Positions 1 through 7,066 are shown, counted from the stretch's first letter. The stretch: 12,894 bases of DNA from an uncultured Gilliamella sp. (GCA_945291235.1 CALYQY010000069.1:1-12894); one strand, 5' to 3'. Translations and numbers: made by a program. Notes: a model not told the origin generated them from the sequence alone.

Positions 1-2
1 AA

Positions 3-299
3 TTACTGGGTGGCAGTCCTGAACAGGTGTGTATGGCGGCTGAAATTGGTATGGAGCATAATCTTGGTTTAACCTGTGATCCCGTAGATGGTCAAGTACA
101 AGTCCCTTGTATTGAACGTAATGCCATTGCTGCAGTAAAAGCGATTAATGCGACACGTATGGCGCTAAGACGAACAACTGCTGCTATTGTATCTCTTGAT
201 AAAGTAATAGAAACGATGTACGAGACAGGTAAAGATATGAATGCCAAATATCGTGAAACATCACGGGGTGGATTAGCCATAACGGTGCATTGTAGTTAG
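3..299 (+). CDS. sdaA: L-serine dehydratase (iron-sulfur type), C-terminal part, 5' end outside window
   Basis: This is the last 98 codons of an L-serine ammonia-lyase, which deaminates L-serine to pyruvate and ammonia using a [4Fe-4S] cluster. The reading frame is open from base 3 to the TAG at 297-299, so the gene starts left of the window. The visible part holds the family signature: [13 protein letters not shown], then VPCIERN, then [20 protein letters not shown]. The two cysteines of the CDPV and VPCIERN motifs are 11 residues apart, which matches the spacing of two of the three cluster ligands known in this family; the third ligand lies outside the window. The penultimate residue is cysteine (HCS at the end). 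In some family members a C-terminal cysteine folds back into the active site, so this may act similarly (inference). E. coli has several paralogues, so sdaA rather than sdaB or tdcG is a guess. It converges on mpl. Confidence 0.95.
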   Translation, partial: LLGGSPEQVCMAAEIGMEHNLGLTCDPVDGQVQVPCIERNAIAAVKAINATRMALRRTTAAIVSLDKVIETMYETGKDMNAKYRETSRGGLAITVHCS

Positions 300-452
300 T
301 AGTGCATTTATAATTAGTAATCGATTTGAAATCTATTTCTTAAAATCAATTTTGCCAGTCAATACTGATTGGGGCGATCCGATTTTGATTGTTGATAAAC
401 AAATTGTAATATATTGAATAGATTGTGAAAGGTGTGCTATTTATACTTGTAT

Positions 453-477
453 GGTAGGCTAGGTATCTAGCCATACC
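453..477. terminator. stem-loop between convergent sdaA and mpl
   Basis: The arms GGTA+GGCTAG and CTAGCC+TACC form a 10-bp stem around the loop GTAT, with one bulged A at 473. It is the only strong structure in the 196 bp between the two convergent genes, 153 bp past the sdaA stop and 19 bp past the mpl stop. Neither side has a good T run, so it may work as a weak or Rho-assisted bidirectional terminator, or only protect the 3' end of mpl mRNA. Confidence 0.5.
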
Positions 478-495
478 GACAAGCATAAAAATCAA

Positions 496-1887
496 TTAGA
501 TTAAATCTTGGTCTTCCTGCTCTTTGCTTTGCTGTTTTGTTAACTTATCCAAAAGCTTTTTATGAATACCATTAAATCCTCCATTGCTCATAATTAATAT
601 TGCATCGGTTGGTTTTGCTGATTTAACAATCATTTCAACTAACAAATCAATATCACCAGACCAATAAGCCGGTTGAATACAAGCATCAACAACATCAACG
701 ACTAACCATGGTAACTGTTCTGGTTGAAAAATGAAGATTTCATCGGCACGACCTAATGATGGCGCTAATTCATCTTTCGATATGCCTAATTTCATGGTAT
801 TTGAGCGAGGCTCTAACACTGCCAGAATACGACGATTAGCACCAATTTTACTACGTAGCGCTTCTAAGGTTGCCAAAATAGCCGTTGGATGATGTGCGAA
901 ATCGTCATATATTTCAATATTATTGACTTTACCATAAAGTTCTAAACGTCGTTTAGCATTAACAAATGAGCTGAGAGCTAAACAAGCATCAGCCGGTTGA
1001 ATACCGACATTATGGGCAGCAGCAATTGACATGAGTGCATTATGCATATTGTGTTCACCAACCAAAGAATACTCTACTTCGCCGACTTTTTGACTATTGT
1101 AATAAACAGCAAAGTGACTTGCATCATGGTTAATTCTTTGGGCTAGCCAACCAGATTCAGACTCAGTAAACGTTTGTTCACTCCAGCAACCTTTGGCTAA
1201 GACTTGTCGTAAATTCACATCATCTTGAGGAGAAATAATCAGCCCTTTGCTAGGGACTAAACGTACCAAATGATGAAATTGTTTTTGGATTGAATTAAGA
1301 TCATCAAAGATATCAGCATGATCAAACTCAAGATTGTTCATAATAAGCGTTTTAGGGCAGTAATGCATAAACTTGGAGCGTTTATCAAAAAACGAACAAT
1401 CATATTCATCAGCTTCAATAACAAAAAATTTACCTTCGCCTAATCGAGCGGAAACATCAAAATTACCCGGTACACCACCAATCACAAAACCTTGTTTATA
1501 TCCCTGTTTTTCCAATATCCAATTGACCATGCCTGCTGTGGTTGTTTTACCATGCGTTCCTGCAACAGCGATAACCCAACGATCTTTTAATACATTGTCA
1601 TGTAACCACTGTGGCGCAGAGATATAAGGAATATTACTATTTAGTATATGCTCGACACAAGGATTACCTCTGGATAAGGCATTACCAATAATGACTAAAT
1701 CCGGGCTAGGAGTCAGTTGTAATGGATCATAACCTTCAATAATGTCAATATGCTCTTTTTGTAAAAGCGTGCTCATAGGTGGATAAACGTTTTTATCTGA
1801 GCCAGTAACTTTATGGCCAAGAGAACGGGCTATTAATGCAATTCCTGCCATAAATGTGCCACAGATCCCAAGAATATGAATATGCAT
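496..1887 (-). CDS. mpl: UDP-N-acetylmuramate:L-alanyl-gamma-D-glutamyl-meso-diaminopimelate ligase
   Basis: Mpl is the cytoplasmic murein-recycling ligase. It attaches the tripeptide L-Ala-gamma-D-Glu-mDAP, recovered from old peptidoglycan, to UDP-MurNAc with ATP, bypassing MurC, MurD and MurE. The 463 residues fit the usual length (about 457). Mur-ligase features are in order: N-terminal Rossmann motif GICGTFMAG (7-15), ATP P-loop AGTHGKTTT (109-117), EADEYD (158-163), NNLEFDHADIFD (184-195), GEHNMHNAL (277-285), DDFAHHPTA (328-336) and EPRSNTMKLG (359-368). All expected motifs are intact, and the EPRSNTM and late GGFNGIHKKL segments (436-445) are typical of Mpl rather than MurC. The ATG is preceded by GAGG with a 7-nt spacer. 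It follows recJ on the same strand after 117 bp and seems to have its own promoter in that gap. Confidence 0.97.
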   Translation of the reverse strand: MHIHILGICGTFMAGIALIARSLGHKVTGSDKNVYPPMSTLLQKEHIDIIEGYDPLQLTPSPDLVIIGNALSRGNPCVEHILNSNIPYISAPQWLHDNVLKDRWVIAVAGTHGKTTTAGMVNWILEKQGYKQGFVIGGVPGNFDVSARLGEGKFFVIEADEYDCSFFDKRSKFMHYCPKTLIMNNLEFDHADIFDDLNSIQKQFHHLVRLVPSKGLIISPQDDVNLRQVLAKGCWSEQTFTESESGWLAQRINHDASHFAVYYNSQKVGEVEYSLVGEHNMHNALMSIAAAHNVGIQPADACLALSSFVNAKRRLELYGKVNNIEIYDDFAHHPTAILATLEALRSKIGANRRILAVLEPRSNTMKLGISKDELAPSLGRADEIFIFQPEQLPWLVVDVVDACIQPAYWSGDIDLLVEMIVKSAKPTDAILIMSNGGFNGIHKKLLDKLTKQQSKEQEDQDLI

Positions 1888-1938
1888 TTTTAGTCCTCAA
1901 TCTCTACAAATTATGTTAATAAACTAGTCTTTATCTGA

Positions 1939-1966
1939 ATTATATCAAAGGTTAATGTAATGTAAC
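1939..1966 (-). promoter_or_regulatory. candidate sigma-70 promoter for mpl (extended -10)
   Basis: On the minus strand there is a TGATATAAT extended -10 (1939-1947) with a perfect TATAAT. A GTTACA hexamer (1961-1966, four of six matches to TTGACA) lies 16 bp upstream. Predicted transcription would start near 1932 and leave a leader of about 45 nt before the mpl ATG at 1887. This suggests mpl can be expressed apart from xerD-dsbC-recJ. Confidence 0.55.
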
Positions 1967-2004
1967 TTTTAAATATTCTGCGAATTATAATCGATTTTGA
2001 TCAA

Positions 2005-3741
2005 CTATGCGATAGGCCACAAATGTCTAATCAATAATTTGGCGGCTTGATTACCACGAAACTCATCTACGTCTAAATGATAAACAAGTTTAGCTTGTTT
2101 TATTGATAAATCAGGCCATTCTAGACGATCAACATTAAATGCAATACCATCAATGATTGGTCCGCCATTTTTAGGTTCTAAAACCAATTTAAGATGCTTG
2201 TCTGCCAATAACCGCTGTTGATGAATGATGAATTCACCATCAAAAATAGGTTCAGGGAATCCTTCTCCCCAAGGCCCAGAATCTTTTAATTGTTTGGCAA
2301 TTGAATAATTGAAATCTTGTCCATCGATTTCCCCGTCTGTTTCAATAACCGTTTCTAATAATTTGTCATCTAATCGTTTAAGTAATAATGCTTCAACACA
2401 TGCGGTAAAACGTGATAAATCATTTTCATGTATTGTTAAACCAACCGCCATCGCATGTCCCCCAAAACTTACCATAAGCTCAGGGTGTAAGTGCTGCAAT
2501 TCATCAAGTAAATCGCGTAAATGAATTCCTTTAATTGACCGTCCAGATCCCTTTAAAAAACCATCTTGAGTAGAAGCAAACGAAATAACCGGACGATGAT
2601 ATTTTTCTTTCAAACGGGAAGATAAAATCCCAATGATACCTTGATGCCACTCGGGGTGATAAACCACTAGAAAGTGAGGAATCGAGGTTTTTTCATTCTC
2701 CATTTTTTCAATGAAAGACAGTGCTTCTTGATGCATCGTCTGTTCAATTAATTTGCGATCATTATTTAAATTATTAAGATCAGTTGCTAAGTTAAGGGCG
2801 GTGTCAGGGTGGTCACAGAGTAATAATTCGACACCAAGCGACATATTGTCCATTCTCCCAGCGGCATTTAATCTTGGTGCAATGTAAAAAGCAAGATCAG
2901 TCGCATTACATGAACAGCAATCTTTTTTGGCAACTTGCAATAATGCCTTAATACCTTCACAACAGTAACCAAAGCGGATTCGGCTAACGCCTTGATGAAC
3001 TAAGATACGGTTGTTATGATCCAGTTTCACGACATCGGCAATAGTTCCCAGTGCAACTAAATCTAATAAATTAGCAATGTTAAATTCAGCTAACTGATTA
3101 TCATTAAACCAGTTTTCTTGCCGTAATTTTGCTCTTAACGCTAACATTAAATAAAATGTCACGCCCACTCCAGCTAAATTTTTGGAGGGAAAGGTACAAT
3201 CAGGTAAATTAGGGTTAATAATGGCATCCGCCGAAGGTAACGGGTTTGGGCATAAATGATGATCGGTAATAATGACTGGCAAATTAGCTTGTTTAGCAAA
3301 TTCGACCGCTTCAATAGCTGAAATGCCATTATCGACAGTAATAATCAGGTCAGCTTTCGATGATATCGCTTTTTTAACCACTTCAACACTTAAACCATAA
3401 CCATCTTCAAATCGGTCAGGAATAATATAGTCGACAAACTGACATCCCATCTGTTTTAATGCTCGGACAGCCAATGCGGTACTGGTCGCCCCATCGGTAT
3501 CAAAATCGCCGACAATCATGATTCGTTGATTGTTTTTCATGGCTGAATAGATAATTTCAACGGCTTTATCTATACCATTTAACTGATCATAATTACTTAG
3601 ATTTCGAGCAGCATAATCAATCTCTTTGCTTGATGTCACGCCACGTAGAGCATAGATTCGTTGCAATAATGTTGGAATGTCATTCGAAAATTCAGGATGT
3701 AACTCGGGTAATTTACGACGTACTAATTTAGTTTTATTCAT
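2005..3741 (-). CDS. recJ: single-stranded-DNA-specific 5'-3' exonuclease RecJ
   Basis: RecJ degrades single-stranded DNA 5' to 3' in RecFOR recombination, mismatch repair and base-excision repair. At 578 residues it is one residue longer than E. coli RecJ and aligns with it throughout. DHH-phosphoesterase motifs bind the two metal ions: GDFDTDGATS (78-87), TVDNGIS (135-141) and the name-giving DHH (160-162, in VIITDHHL), followed by INPNLPDC and LAGVGVTFYL. The DHHA1 part holds KGSGRSIKGIHLRD (397-410) and SFGGHAMAVGL (425-435). The C-terminal OB-fold part ends with KLVYHLDVDEFRGN and IRHLWPIA. The ATG at 3741 fits the family N-terminus, but there is no Shine-Dalgarno sequence in the seven bases between it and a perfect hairpin (3749-3772). 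It lies 77 bp after dsbC, the same order as in E. coli. RecJ is normally a low-abundance protein, so poor initiation may be real. Confidence 0.97.
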   Translation of the reverse strand: MNKTKLVRRKLPELHPEFSNDIPTLLQRIYALRGVTSSKEIDYAARNLSNYDQLNGIDKAVEIIYSAMKNNQRIMIVGDFDTDGATSTALAVRALKQMGCQFVDYIIPDRFEDGYGLSVEVVKKAISSKADLIITVDNGISAIEAVEFAKQANLPVIITDHHLCPNPLPSADAIINPNLPDCTFPSKNLAGVGVTFYLMLALRAKLRQENWFNDNQLAEFNIANLLDLVALGTIADVVKLDHNNRILVHQGVSRIRFGYCCEGIKALLQVAKKDCCSCNATDLAFYIAPRLNAAGRMDNMSLGVELLLCDHPDTALNLATDLNNLNNDRKLIEQTMHQEALSFIEKMENEKTSIPHFLVVYHPEWHQGIIGILSSRLKEKYHRPVISFASTQDGFLKGSGRSIKGIHLRDLLDELQHLHPELMVSFGGHAMAVGLTIHENDLSRFTACVEALLLKRLDDKLLETVIETDGEIDGQDFNYSIAKQLKDSGPWGEGFPEPIFDGEFIIHQQRLLADKHLKLVLEPKNGGPIIDGIAFNVDRLEWPDLSIKQAKLVYHLDVDEFRGNQAAKLLIRHLWPIA

Positions 3742-3748
3742 ATTTTCA

Positions 3749-3772
3749 ATGTTAGCGCATTTGCGCTAACAT
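3749..3772 (-). promoter_or_regulatory. perfect 10-bp hairpin in the recJ leader
   Basis: The arms ATGTTAGCGC (3749-3758) and GCGCTAACAT (3763-3772) are fully complementary around a 4-nt loop. On the recJ strand the structure ends only 7 nt (TGAAAAT) before the ATG. No T run follows on either strand, so it does not look like an ordinary intrinsic terminator for dsbC. A TATAAT on the same strand (3781-3786) would place a transcription start near 3774, at the foot of the stem, but it has no good -35. The hairpin could be a 5' stem-loop that limits recJ translation, an attenuator, or a protein-binding palindrome. The structure is certain; the role is inferred. Confidence 0.55.
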
Positions 3773-3818
3773 ACTTATTAATTATAAATTTGAATTTTAG
3801 CTAGTATTTAATTAAAAA

Positions 3819-4514
3819 TTATTTAGCTGTGTTTTTTAAGATTTCAATTAATTTATCGGCTGGTACGTAACCTGGAATAAGTTGCCCATCGGATAAAACG
3901 ATTGACGGGGTACCGCTTATACCTAGTTGTCGACCTACGTTAAATTGCTGAGTAACATAAGGAACGTCGCTGGTAGCTGGTGTAATAGGATCGCCTTTGT
4001 AAGCTTTATCAAAAGCGGCTTTGCGATCAGCAACGCTCCAGATAGATTGCATGTTTTTACCAACTTCACTATCAGCACCTGCACGAGGGTAGGCAAAATA
4101 ATGGACTGAAATGCCATTATTTAAATATTGATCTATATTCTCGTGCAACAATTTACAATAATGACAAGTATAGTCAGTGAATACTGAAATCACATATTTT
4201 TCATCTTTGGCTTTGTAAATGATAGCATCTTTTTCGATAGTTTTCATTAATGCCAAATTAGTGCTATTAGCGATGTTTTTCGGCTCGTCACCTTCAACAT
4301 TATAGATAGGGCCTTGAGTTAAATATTTACCATCGTCCGTGACATAAAAGGTTCCATCGGGTGTGACTACACTTTTCAAACCTTTTACGGGCGTGTTGGT
4401 AATTTTTAAATCTTTATTCTCATAACCTAGCTTACTCATGGTATCGGTAATGTCACTATTACCTGCCAAAACTGAGGTTGAAATTAACGCCAAACCTAAA
4501 ACTAATTTTTTCAT
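3819..4514 (-). CDS. dsbC: periplasmic thiol:disulfide isomerase DsbC
   Basis: DsbC is a V-shaped periplasmic dimer that reshuffles wrong disulfides in secreted proteins and is kept reduced by DsbD. It has 231 residues, close to the usual 236. A Sec signal peptide is plain: MKK, hydrophobic residues 4-14, and likely cleavage after the LA of VLAG. The N-terminal dimerisation domain covers about 19-80 and the thioredoxin-fold domain about 100-228. The redox motif is C117-H-Y-C120 (E. coli has CGYC) and the cis-proline loop is G201-T-P203. These are the only two cysteines: the structural pair of E. coli DsbC is replaced by S160 (in SIWS) and S182 (in PATSD). It starts 24 bp after xerD with AAGGAT six bases before the ATG, so it is surely co-transcribed with xerD. 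Confidence 0.95.
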   Translation of the reverse strand: MKKLVLGLALISTSVLAGNSDITDTMSKLGYENKDLKITNTPVKGLKSVVTPDGTFYVTDDGKYLTQGPIYNVEGDEPKNIANSTNLALMKTIEKDAIIYKAKDEKYVISVFTDYTCHYCKLLHENIDQYLNNGISVHYFAYPRAGADSEVGKNMQSIWSVADRKAAFDKAYKGDPITPATSDVPYVTQQFNVGRQLGISGTPSIVLSDGQLIPGYVPADKLIEILKNTAK

Positions 4515-4538
4515 TTACTTATCCTTATTTTTTAAACC

Positions 4539-5456
4539 CTATGCTCGAGGATGATGTTTGCTGTGTAATTGCTTTAACCTTTCTGTTGCTACATGGGTAT
4601 AGATTTGCGTAGTTGAAAGGCTGCTATGTCCCAATAACATTTGAACAACCCGCAAGTCTGCCCCATGATTAAGTAAGTGGGTAGCAAATGCATGCCGAAG
4701 CACATGAGGAGAAAGTGCTTCAATATTTATATCAGCTAGTATGGCATAATATTTTATTCGATGCCAGAATGTCTGTCGTGTCATTTTTTTTCCAAGTCTA
4801 CTTGGGAAAAGCACATCGACTGGCCCCGATTTAAGTAAATCATCGCGTCCATATTTAAAATAGTATTCTAACCAATAAATGGCCTCTTCGCCCAGTGGGA
4901 CTAAACGTTCTTTATTCCCCTTACCTATTACCCGAATCACACCTTGTCGTAAACTAATATCACTTATTTCTAAACTTACTAATTCTGTTACGCGTAAACC
5001 GGTCGCATAAAGCACTTCTAACATGGCTTTGTCTCGAAGCTCTAATGAATCTTGAGTATTAGGGGATTCAAGCAAAGCCTCAACTTGTGATTCAGTTAAA
5101 TCTTTGGGCAACTTTTTCGGTAATTTAGGTGAAGACAGGACAGCTGAAGGATCATCGGTGCGATAATTCTCTTGATATAAGAATTGAAAAAAACGTTTTG
5201 TTGCACTCATCAGTCGTGCGGTGCTACTTGCTTGATAACCATCGGCAACCCGTTGCATTAAAAAATCTTGCAAATGAGTGGTCTGAGCAGTAATAAAATT
5301 CACATTTTTCAACTGTAGCGATTGATTGAGTGCCAATAGATCAAGTTTATAAGATTCTATAGTATTTTCCGCTAAATTTCGTTCTAACCATATGGCGTTG
5401 AGGAATTCTTCAACGAGTTTGTTATTGTGAGGACGAATGTGGTCTTTTGACACCAA
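4539..5456 (-). CDS. xerD: site-specific tyrosine recombinase XerD
   Basis: XerD acts with XerC and FtsK at dif to resolve chromosome dimers before division. It has 305 residues against 298 in E. coli. The SAM-like core-binding domain is about 13-98 and the catalytic domain about 115-298. All six catalytic residues are present with a constant +7 offset from E. coli: R155 (ATGLR), K179 (GKGNKE), H251 and R254 (SPHVLRHAFATHLL), H277 (LLGHSSLSTTQ) and nucleophile Y286 (QIYTHVA). The C-terminus HHPRA matches E. coli exactly. No ATG is available: the frame begins TTG (5454-5456) then GTG (5451-5453), after an in-frame TAA. A weak GAG lies 6 nt before the TTG or 9 nt before the GTG, so the exact start is uncertain by one codon. 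It heads the xerD-dsbC-recJ group. Confidence 0.97.
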   Translation of the reverse strand: MVSKDHIRPHNNKLVEEFLNAIWLERNLAENTIESYKLDLLALNQSLQLKNVNFITAQTTHLQDFLMQRVADGYQASSTARLMSATKRFFQFLYQENYRTDDPSAVLSSPKLPKKLPKDLTESQVEALLESPNTQDSLELRDKAMLEVLYATGLRVTELVSLEISDISLRQGVIRVIGKGNKERLVPLGEEAIYWLEYYFKYGRDDLLKSGPVDVLFPSRLGKKMTRQTFWHRIKYYAILADINIEALSPHVLRHAFATHLLNHGADLRVVQMLLGHSSLSTTQIYTHVATERLKQLHSKHHPRA

Positions 5457-5502
5457 GATTATCTCTACATTTTAAATATAGAAAATATTATATACTAAAT
5501 TA

Positions 5503-5514
5503 GCAATTAATTGC
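5503..5514. repeat. 12-bp perfect palindrome GCAATTAATTGC
   Basis: A fully self-complementary 12-mer lies in the 157-bp region between divergent xerD and the Pr6Pr gene. It sits just upstream of a minus-strand TATAAT (5487-5492) that could serve xerD, so it overlaps or abuts the region where a -35 would be expected. It might be an operator, but AT-rich palindromes of this size also arise by chance. Confidence 0.35.
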
Positions 5515-5540
5515 AGTGTAACTCATGTTGAATCATGAAT

Positions 5541-5555
5541 ATCATATTGTATGAT
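5541..5555. repeat. inverted repeat ATCATA-TTG-TATGAT
   Basis: Perfect 6-bp arms with a 3-bp centre lie 28 bp upstream of the putative -10 of the Pr6Pr-grxB operon, adjoining its -35 region. The similar half TCATGA occurs just before it (5533-5538). It could be a regulator site for the operon, but there is no match I can name. Confidence 0.3.
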
Positions 5556-5580
5556 AAAAGACATTATTTTAACTTTTTAC

Positions 5581-5589
5581 TGATATAAT
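5581..5589 (+). promoter_or_regulatory. extended -10 promoter element for the Pr6Pr-grxB operon
   Basis: TGATATAAT contains a perfect TATAAT and the TG extension. The best -35 at normal spacing (around 5561-5566, acatta) is poor, as is common for extended -10 promoters. The predicted start near 5596 gives a leader of about 17 nt to the ATG at 5614. The same TGATATAAT 9-mer serves the putative mpl promoter. Confidence 0.55.
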
Positions 5590-5613
5590 GTTCTTGATGT
5601 TAGTGAAAAAAAT

Positions 5614-6294
5614 ATGTGGCTTGCATTGTTTGATATATACTTATCATTTCTAAAATTTCCTCAATGTAATTATATGTTAAAGCGAAATATTTACCTTTTT
5701 ATCGCGGTTTATGCGTTATTCGTAATTGGGATTGAAACTCATGTTTATTGGCATGCTCGGCTTCGTCCATGGCAACCCAGTACGCCGATAGGTCGAATAA
5801 TATTTTATTATAGTTTTTTTACTGTTCTTTCCAATCTCATGCTAGCAATAAGTTGCCTGTTTTTAACCTTTAAACCTAACTGTAACCGTTATAGCTTTAA
5901 TGTTATTCGATTAAATGGCTTAATCGGTGTGATTATTACCGCAATAATTTATAACTCAATTTTACGCGGTATTCATCAACCGCCAAATAGTTTATTGCGT
6001 TTTACAAATGAAAGTTTACATGTTGTTATTCCCTTATTAGGTATTTTAAGTTGGCTTATTTGGGGACCATTTAGACGTATCAACGCCAAAGTTGTTATTG
6101 GTTCGATATTGTCAATGATAGCGTATGCTATTTATATTTTCGTACGAGGTTATTTTACACATCAATATCCGTATCCATTTATCAATATTGAAAAAATAGG
6201 TTATATAAAAGCATTATATAATGTCAGTAAAGTGCTATTATTATTTTTGGGATTGACTTTCTTATTATGGTGTATTGACCGTTTAAGGAGATAA
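5614..6294 (+). CDS. Pr6Pr-type six-helix membrane protein of unknown function
   Basis: This is an integral membrane protein of 226 residues with about six hydrophobic segments (roughly 25-46, 62-85, 101-117, 133-151, 160-178 and 200-221). It shows the pattern of the family annotated as Pr6Pr: FFTVLSNL (68-75) in helix 2, YNSILRG (113-119), a helix starting with ESLHVVIPLLGILSWLIW (133-150), and YPYPFIN (185-191) before the last helix. No function is established that I know of. The arrangement of a Thr in helix 2 (T70), a His in the LHxxxP motif (H136) and the YPF motif resembles eukaryotic AIG1/ADTRP proteins, which use Thr and His to hydrolyse fatty-acid esters of hydroxy fatty acids; that link is my inference. 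The start could be the second Met at 5674, giving 206 residues, but 5614 fits the promoter position and has a weak GTGA seven bases upstream. Its stop is 2 bp before grxB, so the two form an operon. Confidence 0.8.
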   Translation: MWLALFDIYLSFLKFPQCNYMLKRNIYLFIAVYALFVIGIETHVYWHARLRPWQPSTPIGRIIFYYSFFTVLSNLMLAISCLFLTFKPNCNRYSFNVIRLNGLIGVIITAIIYNSILRGIHQPPNSLLRFTNESLHVVIPLLGILSWLIWGPFRRINAKVVIGSILSMIAYAIYIFVRGYFTHQYPYPFINIEKIGYIKALYNVSKVLLLFLGLTFLLWCIDRLRR

Positions 6295-6296
6295 AA

Positions 6297-6947
6297 ATGA
6301 AACTATATATTTATGAACATTGTCCTTTCTGTGCACGAGCAAGAATGATTTTTGGTTTGAAAAATATACCGGTTGAAGAGCACGTTTTACTTAGTGATGA
6401 TTCGGAAACACCGCAAAGCATGATCGGCGAAAAAATGGTTCCGATTTTGCAAAAAGATGATGGGAGTTATATGCCAGAAAGTTTAGATATTGTGGATTAC
6501 ATCGACAGTAATTATGGAGGCAAACCAATTTTAGTTGGATCACAATCATCCGAAATATCATCATTAATTAAGCAATTACAACAATATGATTATAAATTAG
6601 AGTGCCCTCGCTACATTAAACTCGGTTTAGCAGAATTTGCAACTCAACATGCTATTAATGATTTTATTGCCAATAAAACGAAAAAAATAGGTTTGTTTGA
6701 TGAATGTCTTGAACAAACCGACCAATTAGTCATGTCCGTATCAAACATTCTAGATAAACTAGCACCAATGATTGTTTCCTCAGTTGCTTGTAATGGTAGT
6801 TTATCGTTAGATGATATCTTATTATTTCCTGTATTACGTAATTTAACTTGTGTAAAGAGTTTGACCTTTCCGCCTAAAATTAAAGCTTATCTGGAATCGA
6901 TGTCAAAACAGAGTAAGGTTAATCTGTTTTTTGATAAAGCCGTATAA
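6297..6947 (+). CDS. grxB: glutaredoxin 2 (GrxB, GST-like)
   Basis: Grx2 is an abundant cytosolic glutathione-dependent thiol-disulfide oxidoreductase with a GST-like fold, active on protein-glutathione mixed disulfides. The 216 residues match E. coli Grx2 (215) along the whole length. The N-terminal thioredoxin-like domain (1-75) begins MKLYIYEHCPFCARARMIFG, with the redox motif C9-P-F-C12 (E. coli has CPYC), then VPILQKDDGSYMPESLDIV, which includes the cis-proline and the PES glutathione-binding residues. The all-helical C-terminal domain (about 85-215) ends in the family-typical LSLDDILLFPVLRNLT and KQSKVNLF. A strong AAGGAG lies inside the end of the preceding membrane-protein gene, eight bases before this ATG, so the two genes are translated from one mRNA. 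E. coli grxB is not next to such a gene, to my knowledge. Confidence 0.96.
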   Translation: MKLYIYEHCPFCARARMIFGLKNIPVEEHVLLSDDSETPQSMIGEKMVPILQKDDGSYMPESLDIVDYIDSNYGGKPILVGSQSSEISSLIKQLQQYDYKLECPRYIKLGLAEFATQHAINDFIANKTKKIGLFDECLEQTDQLVMSVSNILDKLAPMIVSSVACNGSLSLDDILLFPVLRNLTCVKSLTFPPKIKAYLESMSKQSKVNLFFDKAV

Positions 6948-6965
6948 TTACCAATATTTTGAAGC

Positions 6966-6996
6966 AAAAAAACTCATTAACCTAGGTTAATGAGTT
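6966..6996 (-). terminator. intrinsic terminator of the aldolase gene (26-bp perfect palindrome)
   Basis: Bases 6971-6996 are a perfect palindrome with arms AACTCATTAACC and GGTTAATGAGTT around TA. On the minus strand the stem runs into seven T (the A run 6966-6972 on the plus strand), a classic Rho-independent terminator for the aldolase gene ending at 7081. The grxB gene converges from the other side (stop at 6947) and may also use the stem, though it has no T run on its strand. Confidence 0.8.
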
Positions 6997-7032
6997 AACA
7001 ATTAGAAAATAGGAATACGATAAGTATTAACC

Positions 7033-7066
7033 CATGCTAACAATATGATAAATCGTAGTTAGCATG
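7033..7066. repeat. second inverted repeat between grxB and the aldolase gene
   Basis: The perfect 9-bp arms CATGCTAAC (7033-7041) and GTTAGCATG (7058-7066) flank a 16-base loop. It lies 14 bp past the aldolase stop and before the stronger terminator, so both would form in the aldolase 3' UTR. There is no T run on either side. It may stabilise the mRNA end or be a binding site. Confidence 0.45.

Noticed and set aside
340..390. Possible second terminator after sdaA (AAAATC ... GATTTT)
   Set aside because: Only six A/T-rich pairs over a long mismatched loop and no T run; less convincing than the hairpin at 453-477.
1911..1921. TTATGTTAATA resembles the XerD half of a dif site, not far from xerD
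   Set aside because: The XerC half and central spacer are missing to its left, so it is a chance match in AT-rich sequence.
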